Assembly (NCBI RefSeq): GCF_031082405.1
Contig: NZ_JAVHJU010000025.1
Location: forward strand, 186,001-250,000
DNA from: Amycolatopsis sp. A133
GTDB taxonomy: Bacteria; Actinomycetota; Actinomycetes; Mycobacteriales; Pseudonocardiaceae
DNA length: 64,000 nucleotides
Direction of reading: 5' to 3'
Shown here: in pieces, positions 34,680 to 43,931 of the stretch
Numbering within the stretch: position 1 is the first letter of the stretch
Layout: each line of letters begins with the position of its first letter
The notes under the pieces: generated by a model
What the model saw: the letters and a program-made list of their open reading frames with translations, nothing else
The model's database searches: none
Told to the model about the DNA's origin: nothing
Made by a program: the position numbers and the translations under genes

Positions 34680-35266
34680 CCGGCCGCGGCGAGGTCGAGG
34701 GTCAGGGTGTTGCCGGGGCCCGGCACGAAGGCGTTGATCAGCGGTGTCGCCGAGCCGCAGTTCTCGAAGGCGCCGATCGTGTAGGTCGATTCGAGGCGGC
34801 CGCCCTTGCCCGCGGCGAAGTCGTCCGACGTGAGTTCGGTCGTCAGCGGCTCGGCCGTGCCGCACCCGGCACCGACGTCGTAGGCCGCCCCGTTGACCCG
34901 GACGTCGGAGAGCGTCACCGGCCAGGTCGCCGAGCCGGAGAACCCGCCGGACACCGAGCCCTCGGCGCGGCCGGGGCCGAACGTGACCGTTCCGCTGACC
35001 TTGCCGACCCCCGGCACCGGCCGGGTGATCCGCACCGGCGGCAGGGTGATCGTCCCGTAGAAGGTGTAGGAGCCGATGAGCGTGTACATGTCGAACTGCC
35101 CCGGGCCGAGGTCGAGGCCGGCGTCCGGCTTGGCGATGTGCGTGGTCCCGTGCACGGCGTACTTCGAGTAGACCGGCGGCCCCGCCGCGCCGGCCGCTCC
35201 GGCGAACCCGGCTCCGCCCAACACCGTCGCTGCTGCCACCGCGGTCACGCGCGTTCCCCACTTCAT
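34676..35266 (-). CDS. secreted protein of unknown function
   Basis: A 196-residue protein with a signal peptide (MKWGTRVTAVAAATVLGGAG, cleavage probably at AGAAGAAG). The mature part is rich in Gly, Thr and Val with probable beta structure (YTFYGTITLPP, GKVSGTVTFGPG, GSATWPVTLSDVRVNGAAYD). It contains two cysteines (GAGCGTAE and FENCGSA) that could form one disulfide. I do not recognise a family. ATG at 35264-35266; it converges on the DUF742 gene with a four-base overlap. Confidence 0.75.
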   Translation of the reverse strand: MKWGTRVTAVAAATVLGGAGFAGAAGAAGPPVYSKYAVHGTTHIAKPDAGLDLGPGQFDMYTLIGSYTFYGTITLPPVRITRPVPGVGKVSGTVTFGPGRAEGSVSGGFSGSATWPVTLSDVRVNGAAYDVGAGCGTAEPLTTELTSDDFAAGKGGRLESTYTIGAFENCGSATPLINAFVPGPGNTLTLDLAAAG

Positions 35267-35321
35267 GCCCCAGGCTTACCACCTGCCCGGGCGCTTCGGC
35301 GGGGATTCACCGAATCCGGCG

Positions 35322-37559
35322 TCAATCCTCGACGATGGCGGCGGACGTGATGCGGTGCAGGGAGTAGCGCTCGTTGTTCTCGCCTTCGAGGACCCCGCCG
35401 CCGACGCGCACGGGCCGGACGACGCGCTGGCTCGCCGTCCCCTTCGAGTCCACGAACCCGATCCACACCTCACGGCGTTCGAGCGTCGCGCGGGACAGCA
35501 GTTCCAGCGTCGCCGACGTGTCCGCGCCGCCACCCACCGGCGCCCGCACCGCGGACCCCCGGCGGCGGGCCGAAGCCGCGTCGCCGGCGCGCAGGTTGGA
35601 GACGATCCGGGCCGCCTGGTCCTCGGTCAGCACCGCCTGCTCGCCCGGGCTGCGGCGCGCCGCGCGGGCCTTCGCCGGCAGGCGGCGGCCGCCGGGCCGG
35701 ATGTCGACCACGCGGCCGTCCGGGCCCTCCGCCGCCGGGGCGAACCCGGCCCCGCGCAGCGCCGCCAAGACCTCGTGCAGCGGGTCCGGGCTGATCACGA
35801 CCGTCGGCGCGATCAGCCGCAGTGCGTGCTCCGCCGCGACCGGGTGGGCCAGCACTTCGGCCAGCAGCGCCTCGTCGTCGCAGCGCAGGAAGGACGCCGC
35901 GACGCCGCCGCGCAGCCGTCCGTGCCGGCGGGCGACGTCGTCGATCAGGTAGCTCAGGCCCTGCGGGACCGGGGTCGCCGACTTCGTCTTGAACAGCGCG
36001 TGCAGCTCGTCGGCCGTGCGCCCGGTGTCCAGCGCGCGCCGCACCGACGCCTCGGTGATCCGGTAGACCGTCGCGTGCCCCGCCGACTCGACGTCGGCGG
36101 TGGCGGCGATTTCCGCCGCCAGCTCCGGCTCCAGCGGGCCCGGCGCGACGACCGTCAGGTCGGCCTGCAGCAGCACGCGGTCCACCGGCGCGGGCAGCGC
36201 GTCCAGGATCGCCTCGACCGCGCGCGGGCGGTCGTCGGCGAGCAGTGCCCGCGTCGCCGTCGTGACGCCGCCGAGCCCGACGATCCCCAGCGCCGACGCT
36301 TCGGCCATCGTCCAGCGGACGGTCTCGTCCCGCAGCCGCCCGCCCCGCCTCGGCGCGCGCCAGGCCAGCACCGCGACGAGCTCGTCGACGCTCTTCACCC
36401 CGGCGCCGCGGGGCAGATCGGCCAGCGCGGAGAGGATCCGCCGCCGCGCGACCGGCGCCAGCGGGCGGCGCAGCTCCTCCGACAGCGGCGCGATCGGCTT
36501 GTCCTTGGCGTCGCGCCCGCCGGCCATCCCCGGCAGCCGCGGCAGCTCCAGCCACGCCTGGGCGAGCGTCATCCACCGCTGCGCGGTCGGCGACGCGAGC
36601 CACGAGTCGGTCAGCGTCGTCGGCACCCATTCGGGCCCGGTCGCCTCGCTGTCGGCGACGAGCCCGGCGCCCACGGCCAGCTCGGCCACCAGGATCGCCT
36701 GGGTGTCGTCGATCTCCAGGTCCTTGGCGAGCTTCTTCAGCTCGCGCACGCCGAGGCCGCCCGACTTGAGCACCGGCGGCGGCGCGGCCGACCACGCGCG
36801 CAGCAGGGCTTCGGTGTGGCGCAGGAACTCCATCGCCTCGCCGGCCGCCGCTTCGTCCAAGGTGGACGCCTGGTGCGGGTGCACCGGCAGCTCGGGCTCG
36901 GTGAGCGCCCCGCGCGCGAACACCCCGCCGCGCACCGCGATGCCGAGCTCGCGCGGCAGCTCGACGGTCTGGTCGTCGCGGCGCAGCAGCAGGCCCCTGG
37001 CCAGCAGCTTCTGCACCGGCGTCTCGGCCTTCCCGGGCGAGTGGGCCGGCCCGGCGTCGCGGGTGCGGCCGATCGGCGGGCCGGCGGCGAGGGCGTTCAG
37101 CACGCCGCGCTCGTCGTCGGACAGCTCGGCGATCCGCGCCTCGAGGTCCTCCCCGGCGAGCGACGGCGAAGACGTGCCCAGCCCGGCCGGGAACGGCCCG
37201 AGGGCTTCCCTGGCCGCGGGCGGCACGCGCAGGGCGTCGTCCGTGCCCCAGGTCAGCGCCCGCGCGCGCAGCCGGGCCAGTGGCTCGGCGACGTCGGCGC
37301 CGACCAGCTTCGCTACGTCCTCGACCGGCACCGGATCGCGGTCCGCACCGGCCAGCAGGCACGCTTCGAGCACGGCCAGGGTGAAGGTGTCCAGGTCTTC
37401 GCAGGCGCGCGCGACCGAGCCGGGCGTGCCGGCCCGGGTGGCCAGCACCGTGCTGTCGGAGGGCGGGGGCGTCGACAGGTCGCGCCGCGTGCGGAGCAGC
37501 TCTGCGAGTGCGCCGTCGGACTCCGTGCGCAGCCAGTCCGCCAAAGAGGTCGCGGGCAT
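35322..37559 (-). CDS. helicase-associated-domain protein (Rv0862c-like)
   Basis: A 745-residue cytosolic protein. The last 100 residues (QAARIVSNLRAGD, SRATLERREVWIGFVDSKGT, YSLHRITSAAIVED) form a WYL-like/XPB-associated C-terminal module. The central part contains helical repeats and a region VLLQADLTVVAPGPLEPELA typical of the Helicase_C_3 (XPB/Ssl2 N-terminal-like) domain. It has no helicase Walker motifs itself. In M. tuberculosis the homologue Rv0862c lies beside the XPB helicase gene Rv0861c, and a joint role in DNA transactions is inferred. ATG at 37557-37559 is the best start; the open frame beyond it is antisense to the next gene. Confidence 0.82.
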   Translation of the reverse strand: MPATSLADWLRTESDGALAELLRTRRDLSTPPPSDSTVLATRAGTPGSVARACEDLDTFTLAVLEACLLAGADRDPVPVEDVAKLVGADVAEPLARLRARALTWGTDDALRVPPAAREALGPFPAGLGTSSPSLAGEDLEARIAELSDDERGVLNALAAGPPIGRTRDAGPAHSPGKAETPVQKLLARGLLLRRDDQTVELPRELGIAVRGGVFARGALTEPELPVHPHQASTLDEAAAGEAMEFLRHTEALLRAWSAAPPPVLKSGGLGVRELKKLAKDLEIDDTQAILVAELAVGAGLVADSEATGPEWVPTTLTDSWLASPTAQRWMTLAQAWLELPRLPGMAGGRDAKDKPIAPLSEELRRPLAPVARRRILSALADLPRGAGVKSVDELVAVLAWRAPRRGGRLRDETVRWTMAEASALGIVGLGGVTTATRALLADDRPRAVEAILDALPAPVDRVLLQADLTVVAPGPLEPELAAEIAATADVESAGHATVYRITEASVRRALDTGRTADELHALFKTKSATPVPQGLSYLIDDVARRHGRLRGGVAASFLRCDDEALLAEVLAHPVAAEHALRLIAPTVVISPDPLHEVLAALRGAGFAPAAEGPDGRVVDIRPGGRRLPAKARAARRSPGEQAVLTEDQAARIVSNLRAGDAASARRRGSAVRAPVGGGADTSATLELLSRATLERREVWIGFVDSKGTASQRVVRPVRVGGGVLEGENNERYSLHRITSAAIVED

Positions 37560-37649
37560 AGAAGACCAGGGTACCGGGCGGTTGTGACGGGCCGCCGGGG
37601 CTGAGGCAGACTGTCTCCGGACGGTTGAGCACAGGCTGTGGAGGACGTT

Positions 37650-37829
37650 GTGGCCAAGGGTGAGAAGAAGCACAAGGGCATCGACCCGACCTGGCCGGGC
37701 GAGGACGGCGAGCACCCCGTGACCGAGCTCGCGTCCGACCGCCAGGGCGCGCTGTCGCCGTTCGGTGACGTCACCTTCCCCCTCGACACGGTGCCGTACG
37801 TGCACCCGGAGACCGAGATCAACCGCTGA
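37650..37829 (+). CDS. small conserved hypothetical protein
   Basis: A 59-residue hydrophilic protein opening VAKGEKKHKGIDPTWPGEDG, with EHPVTELASDRQGALSPFGD and an ending LDTVPYVHPETEINR. GTG at 37650 has GGAGG five bases upstream. It sits between the helicase-associated gene and malic enzyme, a position that corresponds to Rv0863 in M. tuberculosis, but I cannot confirm homology. Function unknown. Confidence 0.75.
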   Translation: MAKGEKKHKGIDPTWPGEDGEHPVTELASDRQGALSPFGDVTFPLDTVPYVHPETEINR

Positions 37830-37933
37830 CGGCATAGTTACTGGTCAGTACCGGTATCGGCCCCTGGTGAGGACGGTCACGGGAGTAGGTTCCCTTCCGT
37901 CCCAGCCACCTTTCCCATGCGGGGGTACGTGCC

Positions 37934-39322
<1,389 letters not shown>

Positions 39323-39353
39323 CCGTCACGGCACGCGATCCGACGGTCCGGGT

Positions 39354-39437
39354 ACGCGAGTTCCGGCCCGAATCACGCGAGTTCCGGCCCGAATCACGCG
39401 AGTTCCGGCTCCAATCACGCGAGTTCCGGCCTCAGTC
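39354..39437. repeat. four tandem 21-bp repeats
   Basis: Units of 21 bases beginning ACGCGAGTTCCGGC start at 39354, 39375, 39396 and 39417. The first two are identical (ending CCGAATC); the third and fourth differ at a few positions at their ends. They lie between malic enzyme and moaC, immediately before a 32-bp palindrome. Confidence 0.95.
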
Positions 39438-39466
39438 ACTGCCGGCGGGCGCCCGCCGGCAGTGAC
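39435..39466. terminator. 32-bp perfect palindrome after malic enzyme
   Basis: Perfect inverted repeat with 16-base arms, left arm GTCACTGCCGGCGGGC and no spacer. It is about 113 bases beyond the malic enzyme stop and can form a very stable hairpin. No T-run follows. Terminator role is inferred from position. Confidence 0.75.
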
Positions 39467-39547
39467 AGGCGTTCGAGAACCGGACCGACCGCGGCCGTCG
39501 AAGTCCCTCGCGGCCGCCTGGCCGGCCGGCGGAAGTAGCCTCGGCGT

Positions 39548-40018
39548 GTGAGTGAACTAAGCCACGTCGACGAGACCGGCGCCGCCCGGATGGTCGACGT
39601 CTCCGGCAAGACCGCCACCGCGCGCACGGCGCTCGCCGCCGGGACCGTGCGGACCACCGCCGAGGTGCTCCGGCTGCTGGCCACCGACGGCCTCCCCAAA
39701 GGCGACGCGCTGGCCACCGCGCGCATCGCCGGGATCATGGGCGCCAAGCGCGTGCCCGAGCTGATCCCGCTGTGCCACCAGATCGCGCTGTCGGGGGTCA
39801 AGGTCGAGTTCACGCTCGGCGAGGCCGAAGTCGGCATCCGCGCGACGGCGAAGACCACCGACGTCACCGGCGTCGAGATGGAAGCGTTGACCGCGGTGGC
39901 CGTCGCCGGGCTGACGCTGCACGACATGATCAAGGCCGTCGACCCGGCGGCGACGCTGGACGAGGTCCGCCTGCTCCGCAAGGACGGCGGCAAGACCGGA
40001 ACCTGGGAGCGGCCGTGA
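39548..40018 (+). CDS. moaC: cyclic pyranopterin monophosphate synthase
   Basis: Second half of the first step of molybdenum-cofactor synthesis, acting after MoaA to give cPMP. 156 residues. Opening LSHVDETGAARMVDVSGKTA, then GIMGAKRVPELIPLCHQIAL, and EMEALTAVAVAGLTLHDMIK are diagnostic, with the final KDGGKTGTW. GTG at 39548. Its stop overlaps the GTG start of the mogA-moaE gene (GTGA). A strict orthologue of M. tuberculosis moaC2 position. Confidence 0.96.
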   Translation: MSELSHVDETGAARMVDVSGKTATARTALAAGTVRTTAEVLRLLATDGLPKGDALATARIAGIMGAKRVPELIPLCHQIALSGVKVEFTLGEAEVGIRATAKTTDVTGVEMEALTAVAVAGLTLHDMIKAVDPAATLDEVRLLRKDGGKTGTWERP

Positions 40019-40935
40019 AGCGCAGTGCGCGGGTGATCGTGGCGTCCAACCGCGCCGCCAAGGGCGTCTACGAGGACAAGACCGGCCCGGTGATCACCGC
40101 CTGGCTGGCGGATCGCGGGTACGACGTGCCGGCGCCGGTCGTCGTCGAGGACGGTGACCCGGTGGGCGTCGCGCTGCGGGCCGCACTGGCCGACGGTGTC
40201 GCCGTGGTCCTCACCACGGGCGGCACCGGCATCTCGCCGACCGACCGCACCCCGGACGTCACCCGTGCGGTGCTCGACCACGAGCTGCCGGGTGTCGCGG
40301 ACGCGATCCGCGCGGCCGGCCTGCCGAAGGTGCCGACGGCGGTGCTGTCGCGCGGTGTCGCGGGCGTGGCGGGGCGGACCCTGGTCGTGAACCTCCCCGG
40401 CTCCAGCGGCGGCGTCAAAGACGGCCTGGGCGTGCTCGACGGCATCCTGGACCACGCCGTCGACCAGCTGGCCGGGGGCGACCACCCGCGGCCGGTGGCT
40501 CCGGTTTCCGCGGTGCGCGTGGTGCGGGCGCTGGTGACCGAGGACGTGCTGTCGGTGGAGGAGCACGCGCGGCTGGTCGAGGACGACGCGGCGGGCGCGG
40601 TGGTCACCTTCGCGGGGGTCGTCCGCGACCACGACGGCGGCAAGGGCGTCCGCGACCTGACGTACGAGGGCCACCCGAGCGCGGGCCAGGTGATCGCGGA
40701 CGTCGTCGCGGACCTGTCGGCGCGCTGGAGCGGCGTCCGCGCGGTGGCCGTGAGCCACCGGCTGGGGCCGCTGACGATCGGCGACGTCGCCCTGGCGTGC
40801 GCCGTCGCGGCCGAGCACCGCGGCCAGGCGTTCGCGGCGTGTTCGGAGCTCGTGGACGAGGTCAAGGCGCGGCTGCCGGTCTGGAAGCACCAGCACTTCA
40901 CCGACGGCACGGACGAGTGGGTCAATTCGCCGTGA
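40015..40935 (+). CDS. MogA-MoaE fusion protein
   Basis: Two molybdenum-cofactor enzymes in one 306-residue chain. Residues 1-155 are a MogA/MoaB molybdopterin adenylyltransferase-type domain (TTGGTGISPTDRTPDVTRAV, LVVNLPGSSGGVKDGLGVL). Residues about 165-306 are MoaE, the large subunit of molybdopterin synthase (GAVVTFAGVVRDHDGGKGV, LTYEGHPSAGQVI, VAVSHRLGPLTIGDVAL, LPVWKHQHFTDGTDEWV). The linking is by one continuous frame without a stop. MoaD is made by a separate gene at 43670. In M. tuberculosis mog and moaE2 are adjacent separate genes. Confidence 0.95.
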   Translation: MKRSARVIVASNRAAKGVYEDKTGPVITAWLADRGYDVPAPVVVEDGDPVGVALRAALADGVAVVLTTGGTGISPTDRTPDVTRAVLDHELPGVADAIRAAGLPKVPTAVLSRGVAGVAGRTLVVNLPGSSGGVKDGLGVLDGILDHAVDQLAGGDHPRPVAPVSAVRVVRALVTEDVLSVEEHARLVEDDAAGAVVTFAGVVRDHDGGKGVRDLTYEGHPSAGQVIADVVADLSARWSGVRAVAVSHRLGPLTIGDVALACAVAAEHRGQAFAACSELVDEVKARLPVWKHQHFTDGTDEWVNSP

Positions 40936-41368
40936 TCCGGAAGGCCGCGACCCGGTCGGCGGCCGCGGCGAACTCGTCCGGATCGGCGGTGGTGACCAGC
41001 CCGAGCTTGACGAACATGGGCACCCCGTGCGGCACCTCGCGCGGAAAGGCCCGCATGACCTGAGCGCGGACCCCGGCGTCGGTGATCTCGGTCAGCGTCA
41101 CGGCCTGCTTCCGGCGTCCGTGGGCGAGCTCGCCCCGGCCGGCGGCGCGGACGTTGCGCGCCCAGTCGCCGTCCGGCAGCCCGGCGACGACGTACCGGTG
41201 GCCGTCGAGGGTGAGCGGGGAGACCGGAGTGGGCCGTGGGACGCCCGAGCGGCGGCCGGGGACGGTCAGGACGTGCACGGTCCCCAGGCGCAGCCCCAGG
41301 CGCGTCAGGAGGCGTACGAGGCGGTTGGCGGGGCGGAGCCAGCGGGGCAGGGCGTGGCGGGTCGGCAC
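40922..41368 (-). CDS. DDN-like (F420-dependent nitroreductase-fold) family protein
   Basis: A 148-residue protein of the deazaflavin-dependent nitroreductase/quinone-reductase family (PF04075 type): VHVLTVPGRRSGVPRPTPVS, HRYVVAGLPDGDWARNVRAA and GELAHGRRKQAV. Family members use F420H2 or sit in a split-barrel fold. GTG at 41366-41368 has AAAGGA upstream. It diverges from a MarR gene over 53 bases containing two operator-like repeats, suggesting that MarR represses it. Its 3' end overlaps the mogA-moaE gene by 14 bases. Confidence 0.87.
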   Translation of the reverse strand: MPTRHALPRWLRPANRLVRLLTRLGLRLGTVHVLTVPGRRSGVPRPTPVSPLTLDGHRYVVAGLPDGDWARNVRAAGRGELAHGRRKQAVTLTEITDAGVRAQVMRAFPREVPHGVPMFVKLGLVTTADPDEFAAAADRVAAFRITAN

Positions 41369-41378
41369 GGCAAATCCT

Positions 41379-41391
41379 TTCGACGATCGAA
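41379..41391. promoter_or_regulatory. MarR operator candidate 1
   Basis: TTCGA-CGA-TCGAA, a perfect 5-3-5 inverted repeat just upstream of the nitroreductase-like gene. The same motif with another spacer recurs at 41417. Confidence 0.6.
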
Positions 41392-41416
41392 GTACTTGCC
41401 GGCCAAGGTAGACTCT

Positions 41417-41429
41417 TTCGAGTGTCGAA
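41417..41429. promoter_or_regulatory. MarR operator candidate 2
   Basis: TTCGA-GTG-TCGAA. The GTG spacer is the MarR gene start codon, and the site is 38 bases from the first copy (centre to centre), close to 3.6 helical turns. Suggests autorepression. Confidence 0.6.
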
Positions 41430-41877
41430 GCAATCACTGGTCACCGAGGCAACCCACGCGGCAGCGGCCTTCGGAGCGGCGAACGACGTGGTGGACGAGG
41501 CCGCGGCGGCGGCGTTCGGCGTGAACCGCACGGACCTGCGCATCATCGGCCTGGTGCTGGCGGCGGGAACGTTGACGGCGGGCCGGCTGGCGGCGGAGGC
41601 GAACCTGAGCCCGGCGGCCACGACAACGGCGATCCAGCGCCTGACGAACGCGGGCCACCTGACCCGCCGCACGGACGCGGACGACCGCCGCCGGGCGGTG
41701 GTGGAGCTGACGCCCAAGGCGGCGGAGCTGCTGGAGGCGGTCTACGGGCCGATCGAGCGGGCGGGCCGGGCCCTCCTGGCGGACTACGAGCCGGAGCAGC
41801 TGGCGCTGGTGATCGAGGTGCTGCGGAAGGGCGAGCGGATGCAGCTGGCGGAGGCGGAGCGGATCCGGTCGCTCTGA
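41422..41877 (+). CDS. MarR-family transcriptional regulator
   Basis: A 151-residue winged-helix dimer. The recognition region is RLAAEANLSPAATTTAIQRL, and the wing is RTDADDRRRAVVELTPKA. GTG at 41422 is close after a CTTTCGA element, and translation may be leaderless or weakly initiated. It probably controls the divergent nitroreductase-like gene and itself through the paired TTCGA-N3-TCGAA sites. Ligand unknown. Confidence 0.9.
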   Translation: MSKQSLVTEATHAAAAFGAANDVVDEAAAAAFGVNRTDLRIIGLVLAAGTLTAGRLAAEANLSPAATTTAIQRLTNAGHLTRRTDADDRRRAVVELTPKAAELLEAVYGPIERAGRALLADYEPEQLALVIEVLRKGERMQLAEAERIRSL

Positions 41878-42070
41878 GGCCCGTGAGGGCGGCTCTGGTG
41901 GCCGACCAGCGGGCCGATCCGCGCAGGCGCCGGGCGGCCGCCCAGCTCTGCGGCGGGGCCGGGGCATAGCCCTGGGCTCGGCGATCCGCGCGCCAGTGCC
42001 ACTGCCAGCGCTCCCGCAACCAGCGACCCCGCGCGTCAGGCCGGGGCGTCACGGCGGGGGAAACGCGTGA

Positions 42071-42109
42071 AGGGCTCCCACCGCCCGGGGGATCGGCGGT
42101 GGGAGCCCT
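42071..42109 (-). terminator. terminator of rpfA
   Basis: Perfect 15-base stem (AGGGCTCCCACCGCC / GGCGGTGGGAGCCCT) with a 9-base loop, 47 bases past the rpfA stop on the minus strand. The 190 bases between the MarR gene and this hairpin hold nothing recognisable. Confidence 0.85.
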
Positions 42110-42155
42110 GTCAGGTCACGGCTCGAGGCCGGACTCGCGCATCACTGCGTGATCG

Positions 42156-42800
42156 TCACTTGGTGGCGATCTTCTGCCCGACGAGGATCAGGTCCGCGTT
42201 CGGGATGTACTTCGCGTTCAGGTCCTGCAGCTTCTGGTAGCCGCCCTGGACGTTGAACTGCTTGGCGATCTTGGACAGCGTGTCGCCAGCCACGACGGTG
42301 TAGTTACCGGCCGGGTTGGAGCTGCTCACGCCGGTCGCCGCCGCGGGGGCCGCAGCCGGGGCCGCCGCCGCCTTCTTCGGGGCAGCCGCGGTCGTGCTCT
42401 TCTTCGGGGTCACCTTCTTGGTGGTCTTGCCGGTGGCCTTGGGGGCCGACGAGCCGCCGCCCTTCTTGCCACAGACCGGCCACGCGCCGATGCCCTGACC
42501 CTGCAGGACGCGCTCGGCCACGGCGATCTGCTGCTCGCGGGAAGCGTTCGCCGCGCTGCCGGTGCCGCCGTAGGCCTTCCACGTGCTCTGCGAGAACTGC
42601 AGGCCGCCGTAGTAGCCGTTGCCGGTGTTGGTGTTCCAGTTGCCGCTGCTCTCGCACTGCGCGATGGCGTCCCAGTTGGTCGCCGACGCGGGGGTCGCGG
42701 CGATCGCGAGGGGAGCGCCGACCGCGATGCCCGCGATGGCGACGCGAGCGACGGTGCGGGTGGCTGCGGACATCTTGCGGTGCTTGCCTCGGTAAGACAT
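42156..42800 (-). CDS. rpfA: resuscitation-promoting factor, transglycosylase plus LysM
   Basis: Secreted muralytic enzyme that cleaves peptidoglycan and stimulates resuscitation or spore germination. 214 residues. Signal peptide ends at ASA (40). The Rpf domain (TNWDAIAQCESSGNWNTNTG, catalytic Glu E50) contains GGLQFSQSTWKAYGG and ends at PVCGK; a Lys/Ala-rich linker follows, then a LysM domain (about 165-212, YTVVAGDTLSKIAKQF). ATG at 42798-42800; GGAAAACCGAGAAG lies upstream. It splits the moa genes as in M. tuberculosis, where rpfA lies between moaE2 and moaD2. A long structured leader precedes it. Confidence 0.95.
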   Translation of the reverse strand: MSYRGKHRKMSAATRTVARVAIAGIAVGAPLAIAATPASATNWDAIAQCESSGNWNTNTGNGYYGGLQFSQSTWKAYGGTGSAANASREQQIAVAERVLQGQGIGAWPVCGKKGGGSSAPKATGKTTKKVTPKKSTTAAAPKKAAAAPAAAPAAATGVSSSNPAGNYTVVAGDTLSKIAKQFNVQGGYQKLQDLNAKYIPNADLILVGQKIATK

Positions 42801-42924
42801 TTCGATGCTTCTCGGTTTTCCTGCGCCTACGAACTCGTGTTGAGGGTCAGGATCGGGGTCCTGGCGCCGGCCGTCTCAGACCGGCGGGCGAGTCCGACGC
42901 ACGGCGCGTCTTCGTCGTCCCCTC

Positions 42925-43000
42925 GTCCCTGTCCGGAAATGCTTTCGCTCGGGGTATGGGTCCGGGGATCCGTTGGACAGGGCTAGGCGCTACGGATTCC
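42925..43000 (-). promoter_or_regulatory. structured leader of rpfA, candidate ydaO-type c-di-AMP riboswitch
   Basis: On the minus strand, CCCTGTCC (42975-42982) pairs with GGACAGGG (42927-42934), and ATCCGT (42992-42997) with ACGGAT (42968-42973), the two helices interleaving in a pseudoknot-like way. A conserved-looking GCGCCTAGCCCTG and CGGATCCCCGGACCCA lie between. rpfA-type genes in Mycobacterium and Streptomyces have ydaO-class leaders. The assignment here is by position and partial motif; I could not align to the full consensus. Confidence 0.45.
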
Positions 43001-43669
43001 CGGTCGTGCTGGTTGGTCGGGGCCAACCGAAAAGCGACGGTACGTAACGAGAGCCGTGATCGGAAATTATTCGGGGCGTGACCTACGTCACAGTAACAGC
43101 TCGCAACCTTGGTCGATACGCCCGTTTTCGCAGTTCAGCGGGCCGTTACCTGGCCGTTTCCTACCCGAGATAAAACACGGATCGTGAGGCTTGCATCACG
43201 TGTTTCGCGGCGCGAATGGCCCATTCGCGCCGTCGGGAGCGCGATTGAAGCGGGCATCTTATGACCACTGCGGGGAGGGCGCCAGACTTGACAATCCTGC
43301 CTCAGTTGCCCCAAGAGTCACAGCAGTCCCACCTGTTAGTGGGGTTTTGCGACCCGGTCGGAGCGACACCGACCGCCGGGCCCGCCCGCCGCGGCCGACG
43401 CAGGGCGACGGACCAGGTGAAACGGGTCACCGGACGTGTGGTGCCCGGTCGTGATCAGCTTCTCGCGAACACCCGGATCCGGTGACGCGCCACGCCGATG
43501 GCCGGAAAAGCCCGTCGCCGAGCGGTCGGCGGCGGCACCCGAGTGGTCGCCGCAATACAGGGAGGACGAAGTCGCACCCCCTGGTCCGGATGGCCCACGA
43601 CCCGGCCAACTTCGGCCCGAACCACCCGAGACGGTGGCCTCGCACACCCGGAGAGCCGACCCGTGGGGG
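43001..43669. other. 669-bp region upstream of rpfA and downstream of moaD, no gene supported
   Basis: The part nearest rpfA is leader and promoter sequence and is noticeably less GC-rich (for example 43050-43130). Small open frames at 43191-43454 and 43436-43987 lack family resemblance, and the second runs through moaD in antisense. No hairpin after moaD is clear. Confidence 0.6.
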
Positions 43670-43930
43670 TCAGCCGCCGGCGAAGGGCGGGAGGACGTCG
43701 AGTTCGGCGCCGTCACGCAACGGGCGGGTCAGGTCACGGACCGCGATGCCGTCCAGCAGGTAACTGACCGCCTCGAGGATCCGCGGCAGGCCGTCCGGGT
43801 GGAGGCGGCGCAGCTCGGCCACCGCGTCGGCGACCGACGCCCCGGCCGGCAGCTGCACCTTCTCCTCTTCCACACCGGCGGCGGCCCGCGCCGCCGCGAA
43901 GTACCGCACCAAGATGGTCATGGTCGCCAT
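43670..43930 (-). CDS. moaD: molybdopterin synthase small subunit MoaD
   Basis: Ubiquitin-like sulfur carrier of 86 residues that delivers sulfur for molybdopterin from its C-terminal thiocarboxylate. It begins MATMTILVRYFAAARAAAGV and ends LRDGAELDVLPPFAGG, with the required Gly-Gly. Its start is one base after the moaA stop codon, so both are in one operon. Its partner MoaE is in the fusion at 40015. Confidence 0.95.
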   Translation of the reverse strand: MATMTILVRYFAAARAAAGVEEEKVQLPAGASVADAVAELRRLHPDGLPRILEAVSYLLDGIAVRDLTRPLRDGAELDVLPPFAGG

Positions 43931-43931
43931 C

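Noticed and set aside
39354..39437. Coding repeat (REFRPES units)
   Set aside because: Lies after the malic enzyme stop with no start or ribosome-binding site of its own.
41434..42052. Minus-strand frames over the MarR gene and the following 170 bases
   Set aside because: Pro/Arg/Gly-rich shadows without motifs.
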